From JAVBKA01 sp031546715 (GTDB lineage: Bacteria > Bacillota > Clostridia > Oscillospirales > UBA929), in assembly GCA_031546715.1 (NCBI GenBank), contig JAVBKA010000012.1, positions 1 to 9,837 on the forward strand: 9,837 nt of DNA, in the 5' to 3' direction. Of the stretch, positions 5,853 to 9,837 are shown piece by piece (the first letter of the stretch is position 1; each line of letters starts with the position of its first letter). The notes below the pieces were generated by a model, which saw nothing but the letters and a program-made list of their open reading frames with translations, searched no databases and was not told the DNA's origin. The translations under genes and the position numbers were made by a program.

Positions 5853-6155
5853 ATGTTAAGCGTAGCAGAGATTAAAACCGTTATTGAACCCATTGTAAAA
5901 AATACAAAAGTTGAAAAAATGGTGCTGTTCGGTTCTTATGCTAAGGGAACGGCCTCTGATAATTCGGATATTGATTTATATATGATGAGCAATGGAGCCA
6001 TTACAGGACTAGCTTTTTATGATCTGAAAGCTAAAATTGAGGATGCTTTTCCTATAGATATCGATTTGCTCCCGGATTTAGATATTGTTCCAAATTCGCC
6101 AATTGAGCGGCAAATCAACGAGTTCGGAGTGGTAATTTATGAGCGACAAAGATAA
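5853..6155 (+). CDS. mntA: MntA-type nucleotidyltransferase antitoxin
   Basis: A 100-residue minimal nucleotidyltransferase (NTP_transf_2 / MNT). The active site GSYAKGTASDNSDID (27-41) fits GSx10DxD exactly: Gly27-Ser28 and Asp39/Asp41, with a third acidic residue in IDIDLLPD (69-71). In characterised HepT/MntA pairs the MNT protein is the antitoxin and transfers AMP to a Tyr of the HEPN toxin; the partner here has the needed Tyr. I chose ATG 5853, since AAGGAG (5837-5842) lies 10 bases before it but only 1 base before the GTG at 5844. The gene overlaps the HEPN gene by 17 bases (translational coupling). It has its own promoter and is A+T-richer than the Ubl cassette, so it looks like a separately acquired module. 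Confidence 0.93.
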   Translation: MLSVAEIKTVIEPIVKNTKVEKMVLFGSYAKGTASDNSDIDLYMMSNGAITGLAFYDLKAKIEDAFPIDIDLLPDLDIVPNSPIERQINEFGVVIYERQR

Positions 6156-6660
6156 AATCGTGACTGGAAAGATGATAAAATACTGTGAGGATTCCGTCAA
6201 ATATATTGAGCGATTGGATTTTGATTCTTTCTGTTCTGATGAACTAGTTCTCACATTTTCGATTTTCTCGCTGTCACAGCTCGGCGAGCTTGTCCCAAGA
6301 TTGAGCGAAGAAGTGAAATCGAAACATAGCGAAGTCCCATGGAATGCGCTTAAAAGCATTCGAAATAGGATTGTGCATGATTATGATGGTGTGCAATACA
6401 GGGTTATATGGGATACTTTGGTAAACGACATTCCGCCATTAACTGAACAGCTACGCAAAATGATTGAATTACATACAAATACGCCTGTGTCAAATGACGC
6501 AGGCGTATTTGTATGTCAGGAGGCTTCAAATGTCATATATCACAATAAAACAACCGCCGTCATATCACCAAATTACATTCGAAGAGATGATGGCAGGCGT
6601 TCAAGATTTGGGCAAATACATGTTTGCAAATACGTCGAACACGCGGACGTATTTTGCTGA
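6139..6660 (+). CDS. hepT: HepT-type HEPN toxin (DUF86) with a read-through C-terminal extension
   Basis: The family core covers residues 1 to about 111 and has RNRIVHDY (75-82), which fits the RX4HxY signature exactly: Arg75 and His80 are the RNase residues, Tyr82 the AMPylation site. HEPN toxins of this group cut RNA and are silenced by the MNT partner. The oddity is the end: instead of stopping after KMIEL, the frame reads through the long hairpin at 6471-6516 and into the RT gene in another frame. This adds about 62 residues with no family character and makes 173 aa. The stop at 6658-6660 lies 131 bases inside the RT gene. The tail therefore looks like a by-product of insertion of the RT unit at the gene's 3' end. 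The start ATG 6139 has GGAG 9 bases upstream. Whether the extended toxin is active is unknown. Confidence 0.9.
   Translation: MSDKDKIVTGKMIKYCEDSVKYIERLDFDSFCSDELVLTFSIFSLSQLGELVPRLSEEVKSKHSEVPWNALKSIRNRIVHDYDGVQYRVIWDTLVNDIPPLTEQLRKMIELHTNTPVSNDAGVFVCQEASNVIYHNKTTAVISPNYIRRDDGRRSRFGQIHVCKYVEHADVFC
6471..6516 (+). promoter_or_regulatory. 21-pair stem-loop immediately before the RT ribosome binding site
   Basis: The 21-base arms 6471-6491 and 6496-6516 pair along their whole length around an AAAT loop, with one exception: T6488 faces G6499, a G-T pair in the + strand. The AGGAGG of the RT gene starts 2 bases after the stem. There is no T-tract, so it is not a normal terminator. It lies inside the extended HEPN frame, so ribosomes finishing HEPN would melt it; translation could thus control RT expression. 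Confidence 0.85.
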
Positions 6661-7669
6661 AACAGTAAATCCAAAGTTACTAGCAAACACGGACATTACA
6701 CACATGATTGCACTACTCCGCTCCTTTAATCAAACCAATGAAGCCCTGTTCGCCAAGGACAGGGCTTCATTGTATAAAACTTTCTATATCCCAAAAAGCA
6801 GCGGCGGTTTAAGGCGTATTGATGCGCCGGAGCAGGAACTTATGAACGCATTGCGGCAGCTTAAAAGTTTGATGGAGACCAATATGTTTGCGCTATACCA
6901 CACATCGGCGTTTGCTTATGTGAGGGGTCGTTGTACTGTGGACTCCATTAAGCGTCATCAACGAAATGAAAGCAAGTGGTTTCTGAAACTGGACTTTTCA
7001 AACTTTTTCGGGAGTACTACGCCGATATTTGTGCTAGATATGCTGTCACAGATATTTCCGTTTAGCGAAATTGTTAAGAAACAAGACGGTATGTCGGAGC
7101 TATCCAAGGCGCTTAGCCTTTGTTTCCTAAATGATGGCTTGCCCCAAGGCACTCCGATTTCACCATTTATAACCAACCTTATGATGATTCCGCTCGACCA
7201 CAGATTTAGCAACGCTCTTCGGAATTTTGACAAAAACAAACTTGTCTACACCCGATATGCCGACGACATTTTGATTTCCTGTCAGCAGGACTTTGACAAG
7301 GATAAGGTTCAATCATATATTGCGGACACTCTGAAGCAATTCAACGCACCGTTTTTCATCAAGCCAGAGAAAACACGTTACGGCTCCAGCGCAGGTAGAA
7401 ACTGGAATCTCGGGGTTATGCTCAACAAGGACAACCAAATCACCATTGGACATAAGAAAAAGAAGCATTTCAAGGCTATGCTGGATGGGTATATCCGCAC
7501 TAAAAGGAGTGGCGGTGGATGGGAACTACACGATGTTCAGGTACTAAGCGGTCTTATTAGCTACTACCGCATGATTGAGCACGGATACATCGATTACGTC
7601 CTAAAAACCTACAGCGAAAAGAATAAATTCGACATAGAAGCAAGTATCAAGGCGGATTTATCAGCGTAA
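6530..7669 (+). CDS. Reverse transcriptase, retron/Abi-like, family not assigned
   Basis: A 379-residue RT. Landmarks: IPKSSGGLRRIDAP (87-100); AFAYVRGRCTVDSIKRHQ (127-144), where retron RTs have their NAxxH region; motif A KLDFSNFF (153-160, Asp155); LPQGTPISP (204-212); TRYADDILIS (241-250) with both metal-binding Asp; and NLGVMLNKDNQITIG (293-307) in the place of the retron VTG region. QGTPISP is the group II/retron form and differs from the usual DGR motif. There is no maturase X or HNH domain, so it is not a group II intron protein. The start is ATG 6530 with AGGAGG (6518-6523) 6 bases upstream, just after the long stem-loop; the upstream ATG 6464 lies before the stem and lacks such a site. 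Defence-related (DRT/UG) RTs are a fair guess. No retron msr-msd RNA is visible upstream. Repeat copy B starts 9 bases after the stop. Confidence 0.92.
   Translation: MSYITIKQPPSYHQITFEEMMAGVQDLGKYMFANTSNTRTYFAETVNPKLLANTDITHMIALLRSFNQTNEALFAKDRASLYKTFYIPKSSGGLRRIDAPEQELMNALRQLKSLMETNMFALYHTSAFAYVRGRCTVDSIKRHQRNESKWFLKLDFSNFFGSTTPIFVLDMLSQIFPFSEIVKKQDGMSELSKALSLCFLNDGLPQGTPISPFITNLMMIPLDHRFSNALRNFDKNKLVYTRYADDILISCQQDFDKDKVQSYIADTLKQFNAPFFIKPEKTRYGSSAGRNWNLGVMLNKDNQITIGHKKKKHFKAMLDGYIRTKRSGGGWELHDVQVLSGLISYYRMIEHGYIDYVLKTYSEKNKFDIEASIKADLSA
6736..6772 (+). other. Perfect 14-bp hairpin inside the RT coding sequence
   Basis: CAATGAAGCCCTGT (6736-6749) and ACAGGGCTTCATTG (6759-6772) are perfectly complementary around a 9-base loop. 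They encode RT residues 69-81, in the linker before the conserved YKTFYIPKSSGG block. A stem this long and perfect is unusual in coding sequence and resembles the intergenic stems of this window. Confidence 0.85.
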
Positions 7670-7678
7670 CACACTTTT

Positions 7679-7742
7679 GCAATGGATAGTTTCCAAATGG
7701 AAACACTTCACGTTTTAAGCTGAAGTAATATTTTGTCTGGGG
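7679..7742 (+). repeat. Structured repeat, copy B
   Basis: Entry box GCAATGGATA (7679-7688), then a compact hairpin GTTTCC-AAAT-GGAAAC that exactly fills 7689-7704. The constant stem follows: ACTTCA (7705-7710), a 10-base loop and TGAAGT (7721-7726), then AATATTTTGTCTGGGG. Compared with copies A and C, the fifth and sixth pairs of the constant stem changed from T-A and G-C to C-G and A-T: both changes are compensated. It starts 9 bases after the RT stop. Confidence 0.8.
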
Positions 7743-7783
7743 ATTGAATTCGGGAGGGCGGAAGCTTGAGGACCATACGCCAG

Positions 7784-7810
7784 GTCTTCTGGGCTGTGGC
7801 ACCAGAAGAC
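7784..7810. other. Strong hairpin downstream of repeat copy B
   Basis: GTCTTCTGG (7784-7792) pairs perfectly with CCAGAAGAC (7802-7810). Inside, GC (7793-7794) can pair with GC (7799-7800) around TGTG, leaving one bulged A. There is no T-tract after it, so it is not a typical terminator. Its place, about 40 bases after copy B, suggests it could be part of the same non-coding RNA. Confidence 0.7.
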
Positions 7811-8010
7811 AGTGGATTTGTCAATAGGTTACAGACGAAAAATATATATAACTCGTTGAATTTCTATTGAAAATTAATTACTTTTCCGACTAACTTCCAT
7901 AATTCTTATGACATAAACATCGCCGACAACGGCTCTGAATGCATCCTTCAGGATCCTGAGCTGCGGCAACCTAAGTGTAGATTGCAAAAAGCAAAATATG
8001 GTCAGCACCT

Positions 8011-8071
8011 GTAATGGATACCGTTGAAATCTATGGTTTTCAATGGACTTTGAGGTTTTATCCAAAGTAAT
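8011..8071 (+). repeat. Structured repeat, copy C
   Basis: Entry box GTAATGGATA (8011-8020), then a hairpin exactly filling 8021-8046: CCGTTGAAA (8021-8029) pairs with TTTCAATGG (8038-8046), with one G-T pair (8023-8044). The constant stem follows at once: ACTTTG (8047-8052), AGGTTTTATC loop, CAAAGT (8063-8068), then AAT. After this the copy loses similarity to A and B (no CTGGGG box). Confidence 0.8.
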
Positions 8072-8087
8072 CGCTAACAAGAGTTTC

Positions 8088-8105
8088 GCAAAGCGGTGGC
8101 TTTGC
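8088..8105. other. 7-bp hairpin after repeat copy C
   Basis: GCAAAGC (8088-8094) and GCTTTGC (8099-8105) pair perfectly around GGTG. The loop of the copy A hairpin contains a related GCTTTGCTCG stretch (5504-5513), so the two may share ancestry. There is no T-tract. Confidence 0.5.
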
Positions 8106-8260
8106 TCACTCGCCAAATGTACTGCACCAATTACGGGATAGGCCAGTTCGGCTTCCTCTCGCATTCTGCGAACGGAATCCCGAACCCGGCCATTCCCTCC
8201 ATAGGCTTATCCATTTGTAGATTACATGTGTTGGTCAAATTTAACAAGGAGATTTTATTT

Positions 8261-8533
8261 ATGTTTGACGCGAAATTCATACTAGGGCAAACGGTAGCAA
8301 CTAGAGGTATTCTGGCTCGATTGGATGCCGCGGAGATATTAGGTCTGTTATCTCGACATGCCGCTGGCGATTGGGGTGATTTATGCAAAGAGGATATTCA
8401 GCAAAATGAATCAGCCCTATTAACTAACGATAACCGTCTTTTCTCCTCGTACGTAACATCAAAGGGAAAGGTATGGATTATTACTGAGTATGATCACTCT
8501 GCTACTACGGTATTGTTGCCTGATGAATATTAG
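8261..8533 (+). CDS. Small conserved hypothetical protein, 90 aa (plasmid/mobile-element type)
   Basis: A 90-residue cytosolic protein. From memory it resembles small proteins often carried on plasmids and integrated elements that combine GQTVATRGIL, RHAAGDWGDL and WIITEYDHSATTVLLPDEY. No function is established for that family as far as I know. Visible here are LGQTVATRGILARLDAAEILGLLSRHAAGDWGDL at the start (in two halves: residues 8-17 and 32-39 are the most typical) and the conserved ending WIITEYDHSATTVLLPDEY (72-90). The ATG at 8261 has AAGGAG (8246-8251) 9 bases upstream; the frame is open further back into repeat-rich DNA, but without a ribosome binding site. It stands alone, with the structured region before it and a terminator-like hairpin after it. 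Confidence 0.85.
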   Translation: MFDAKFILGQTVATRGILARLDAAEILGLLSRHAAGDWGDLCKEDIQQNESALLTNDNRLFSSYVTSKGKVWIITEYDHSATTVLLPDEY

Positions 8534-8541
8534 AAACAGAG

Positions 8542-8582
8542 TTGCATAAACGGTCGTTATTGATACGGATTTCATTATGCAA
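8542..8582. repeat. 8-bp perfect inverted repeat upstream of the recombinase gene
   Basis: TTGCATAA (8542-8549) and TTATGCAA (8575-8582) flank 25 bases. The right arm runs into the terminator-like hairpin. Spaced arms like this could bind the neighbouring serine recombinase or a regulator, or may extend the RNA stem-loop. Confidence 0.4.
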
Positions 8583-8620
8583 AAATACCCCTTAAAATTG
8601 ACCATTTTGAGGGGTATTTT
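8582..8620 (+). terminator. 17-pair terminator-like hairpin between the 90-aa gene and the recombinase gene
   Basis: AAAATACCCCTTAAAAT (8582-8598) pairs with ATTTTGAGGGGTATTTT (8604-8620) around TGACC. The only irregular pair is T8593-G8609. A-tracts before and T-tracts after the C/G core make it a plausible intrinsic terminator in both directions. It ends the 90-aa gene and insulates the recombinase. Confidence 0.75.
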
Positions 8621-8654
8621 GTTTCAAAACTTGTTCCATAAACTACGTCTCATA

Positions 8655-8672
8655 TTTCATACGTTTATGAAA
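8655..8672. promoter_or_regulatory. 18-bp palindrome in the recombinase leader
   Basis: TTTCATA (8655-8661) and TATGAAA (8666-8672) form a perfect dyad around CGTT. A possible -10 box TATACT (8676-8681) lies just after it, so the palindrome would cover the -35 region. It could be an operator or a recombinase subsite; no good -35 box is visible. Confidence 0.45.
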
Positions 8673-8696
8673 CTGTATACTCAATTGGAGGTTTTA

Positions 8697-9245
8697 ATGA
8701 AAAACTACATCTTCGGTTATGCTCGTGTATCCACCGAATCCCAGAACCTTGACCGTCAATTAGATGCATTGAAGAAATACGGCGTAGACCATATTTACAA
8801 CGAGAAAATGACAGGCACTAAGAAAGATAGACCAGAGCTAACAAAAATGCTGGATCGTATGACCACGGGTGATACAGTTGTCATTGAATCGCTGTCACGG
8901 TTAGGTCGTAGTACTAAGGATTTAATTGAACTCACGGAGTTGTTTAATTCCAAAGGTGTCAACTTGGTTTCACTCAAAGAATCTATCGACACCAATACAA
9001 GCACAGGAAAACTCTTGTTCACATTGATGTCCGCTATTGCCCAGTTTGAACGTGATACCATTGCCGATAGAACCCGTGAAGGATTAAACGCCGCTAGAGC
9101 AAGAGGTAGAACAGGCGGCAGACCTAAGATGAACTCTGAGTGTATTAAGAAAGCGGTAAAGCTATATAATACCCGGCAGGATAGTAGTCGTGAGATTGAG
9201 GAATTGACTGGAGTTAAAAAGGCTACGTTGTATCGTAATTTATAG
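8697..9245 (+). CDS. Resolvase/invertase-family serine recombinase
   Basis: A 182-residue small serine recombinase, the usual length for the Tn3-resolvase/Hin family. The N-terminal catalytic domain has GYARVSTESQNLDRQLDAL (7-25) with the nucleophilic Ser12, then VVIESLSRLGRSTKDL (61-76) with the catalytic Arg. After that come GKLLFTLMSAIAQFERD and RTREGLNAARARGRTGGRP, the long E helix leading into the DNA-binding part. A short helix-turn-helix ends the protein (EIEELTGVKKATLYRNL). Such enzymes resolve cointegrates or invert segments by a double-strand exchange at a dyad site. ATG 8697 is supported by GGAGG (8687-8691) 5 bases upstream; the frame upstream only reflects the terminator hairpin. 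A hairpin with a T-tract follows at 9261. Its target site could be the dyads at 8542-8582 or 8655-8672. Confidence 0.95.
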   Translation: MKNYIFGYARVSTESQNLDRQLDALKKYGVDHIYNEKMTGTKKDRPELTKMLDRMTTGDTVVIESLSRLGRSTKDLIELTELFNSKGVNLVSLKESIDTNTSTGKLLFTLMSAIAQFERDTIADRTREGLNAARARGRTGGRPKMNSECIKKAVKLYNTRQDSSREIEELTGVKKATLYRNL

Positions 9246-9260
9246 AAATGCCCTCTTGGA

Positions 9261-9295
9261 AAACTAGTTCTATATGTAGTTCTAGTTTCTTTTTT
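9261..9295 (+). terminator. Terminator of the serine recombinase gene
   Basis: AAACTAG (9261-9267) pairs with CTAGTTT (9282-9288); after a TT/TT internal loop, CTA pairs with TAG around TATG. CTTTTTT follows (9289-9295). It lies 15 bases after the recombinase stop, where an intrinsic terminator is expected. The stem is A+T-rich, so it may be weak. Confidence 0.65.
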
Positions 9296-9301
9296 GCGCA
9301 A

Positions 9302-9320
9302 TTACTGTTTTTTACAGTAA
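9302..9320. other. 7-bp hairpin after the terminator
   Basis: TTACTGT (9302-9308) and ACAGTAA (9314-9320) pair perfectly around TTTTT. It may be a second terminator or an operator-like dyad near the break point of the truncated gene that follows. Confidence 0.45.
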
Positions 9321-9322
9321 CA

Positions 9323-9457
9323 ATTCCACGGGAATGGAAAATAGAGCATATAAAAAACCCGCTACGTGCGTATTATGATGCTGTTACCGAAGAGCAGTTG
9401 GTGCCTAGAATTGAAATATTGTTTAAAGAGATGCTGGCGGAGTATCTTTCTGCATAA
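9323..9457 (+). pseudogene. 5'-truncated gene remnant, last about 44 codons
   Basis: The frame reads IPREWKIEHIKNPLRAYYDA and then a Glu/Leu-rich amphipathic helix (VTEEQLVPRIEILFKEMLAEYLSA) before TAA. Codon choice and residue pattern look like real coding sequence, but there is no start codon with a ribosome binding site. The frame is open back to 9248 only by running through the recombinase terminator. I therefore read it as the 3' end of a gene whose 5' part was lost, with the break between about 9290 and 9340. I do not recognise the family. Confidence 0.4.
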
Positions 9458-9495
9458 AGAATTAGCTGAAAATCTTTCCATTTAGACAAATAATG

Positions 9496-9504
9496 TGTTA
9501 TAAT
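9496..9504 (+). promoter_or_regulatory. Extended -10 promoter of the SLOG gene
   Basis: TGTTATAAT (9496-9504) is a perfect extended -10 element. The -35 region (TTTCCA, 9475-9480, 18-base spacing) is weak, as is common for extended -10 promoters. The transcript would start near 9511, with a leader of about 33 bases. Confidence 0.7.
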
Positions 9505-9543
9505 GTGGATGTTTAATTTCAGACACCAGAGGGGTTGGAACAT

Positions 9544-9837
9544 ATGAACGAGAAATCAAAAACTGCGTGCTTTAGCGGTTACTGCCCTGATAAGATACCA
9601 GATGGAGGCGTCGAAAGTGCAAATAGCACTCAGGCATTGTTATCTGAGCTGTACGATTCTATCACAGCGTCAATTGCAGATGGCTACAATACCTTTCTGG
9701 TCGGCATGACTGATGGCTTCGATATGATGGCTGCCGAAGAAGTGATAAAACAAAAAGCCACTCACGATATAAAGATCATTCCCATTATACCATTTGACGA
9801 TGGCAGAGAGCGCAGCGATCGTTTCAACAATATCCTA
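9544..9837 (+). CDS. DUF1273 / YpsA-like SLOG-family protein, 5' part only
   Basis: The first 98 codons of a gene that runs off the right edge. The protein begins with a Cys-Phe-Ser-Gly-Tyr-Cys strand (TACFSGYCPDKIP), then a helix (STQALLSELYDSITASIADGY). NTFLVGMTDGFDMMAAEEVI follows, the characteristic Gly-Met-x-Asp-Gly-Phe-Asp segment of DUF1273/SLOG proteins, and then IKIIPIIPFDD. SLOG domains have a Rossmann-like fold that binds nucleotides or related ligands; several members are linked to stress or conflict systems, and DUF1273 copies are common on Firmicute mobile elements. AGAGGGG (9528-9534) lies 9 bases before the ATG at 9544, and an extended -10 promoter is just upstream, so this gene is transcribed independently. 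No membrane segment is seen in the visible part. Confidence 0.88.
   Translation, partial: MNEKSKTACFSGYCPDKIPDGGVESANSTQALLSELYDSITASIADGYNTFLVGMTDGFDMMAAEEVIKQKATHDIKIIPIIPFDDGRERSDRFNNIL

Larger units (their letters stand above)
7670..8260. other. Gene-free structured region downstream of the RT
   Basis: 591 bp with no gene I can support on either strand. It contains repeat copy B (7679-7742), an 11-pair hairpin (7784-7810), an A+T-rich stretch (about 7811-7890), a 12-bp palindrome TCAGGATCCTGA (7948-7959), repeat copy C (8011-8071) and a 7-bp hairpin (8088-8105). The frames that stay open here (for example 7874-8164 minus and the stretch before 8261 plus) have no ribosome binding site or family character. 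The density of structure suggests non-coding RNA or recombination sites. Confidence 0.6.

Noticed and set aside
6400..6530. Retron msr-msd upstream of the RT
   Set aside because: Only one 46-base hairpin precedes the RT and the rest is hepT coding sequence; there is no room for a normal msr-msd with flanking a1/a2 repeats.
7948..7959. 12-bp perfect palindrome TCAGGATCCTGA
   Set aside because: Listed only within the structured region: a single palindrome of this length has no partner site or nearby promoter to give it a role.
6530..8071. Diversity-generating retroelement
   Set aside because: The RT has QGTPISP, the group II/retron form, and I found no template/variable repeat pair differing at adenines. 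Copies A-C differ in paired positions and length, not by A changes.
5469..8071. Classical integron attC sites
   Set aside because: The copies lack GTTRRRY / RYYYAAC core sites and no integron-type tyrosine recombinase is in the window. Only the general layout is similar.
5469..8071. CRISPR array
   Set aside because: Only three copies, separated by about 2.1 kb and 0.27 kb, without regular short spacing; no cas gene is present.
7874..8164. 96-codon minus-strand frame in the gene-free region
   Set aside because: No ribosome binding site; it runs straight through repeat copy C and the palindromes. A degraded coding remnant is possible, but nothing in it is recognisable.
7670..8260. Group II intron
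   Set aside because: No GUGYG-type 5' end, no domain V signature and no maturase X or HNH domain in the RT.
8096..8260. N-terminal extension of the 90-aa protein to 145 aa
   Set aside because: The upstream start has no ribosome binding site and lies in the hairpin loop after copy C; ATG 8261 has AAGGAG at good spacing and family-like sequence begins there.

Overview
The window looks like an accessory (mobile-element-like) region of a low-to-mid GC Firmicute, most likely a gut-type Clostridium relative. Evidence: strong AGGAGG-type ribosome binding sites, ATG/GTG/TTG starts, tight same-strand gene packing, and mobile-element families (resolvase-type serine recombinase, YfjP/YeeP-like GTPase, MNT/HEPN toxin-antitoxin, reverse transcriptase, DUF1273/SLOG protein). 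All convincing genes are on the + strand.

Layout. 2-415: 3' end of a family 1 beta-glucosidase, apparently the ordinary chromosomal or metabolic neighbour. 416-721: non-coding junction with a stem-loop just before the next gene. 722-5461: a compact cassette of six genes: GTPase, a 129-aa protein of unknown function, a 75-aa probable ubiquitin-like beta-grasp protein, a 470-aa protein whose C-terminus carries an E2-like Pro-Asn...Cys signature, a JAB/JAMM metalloprotease and a ThiF/E1-like adenylyltransferase. The last three overlap or nearly touch. 5462-5852: repeat copy A, a 59-codon possible small ORF and a clear promoter. 5853-6660: MntA/HepT-type toxin-antitoxin pair. 6530-7669: an unassigned retron/Abi-like reverse transcriptase whose start lies inside the HEPN reading frame. 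7670-8260: gene-free, with repeat copies B and C and a stable hairpin. 8261-8533: small conserved hypothetical. 8697-9245: serine recombinase. 9323-9457: a 5'-truncated remnant. 9544 to the end: DUF1273/SLOG gene, cut by the window edge.

How it may work together. The Ubl, E2-like, JAB and E1-like proteins are the parts of a bacterial ubiquitin-like conjugation/deconjugation pathway of the kind described in anti-phage Bil/Bub operons and in PRTRC plasmid systems. Here they come with a GTPase and an unknown 129-aa protein, and the candidate modifier has no C-terminal glycine. The toxin-antitoxin and RT genes that follow sit between two copies of a structured repeat.

The two most unusual signals are (i) this atypical Ubl/E2/JAB/E1 cassette and (ii) a family of three structured repeats (A 5469-5564, B 7679-7742, C 8011-8071). 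Each has a conserved 10-base entry box, then a hairpin that differs completely in sequence between copies but exactly fills the gap, then a 6-bp stem with two compensated base-pair changes. A and B lie 7 and 9 bp after stop codons and bracket the MNT-HEPN-RT block. Separately, several genes have a strong stem-loop just before the ribosome binding site, and every imperfect pair in those stems is a G-T(U) pair on the + strand, which points to selection on the transcript.
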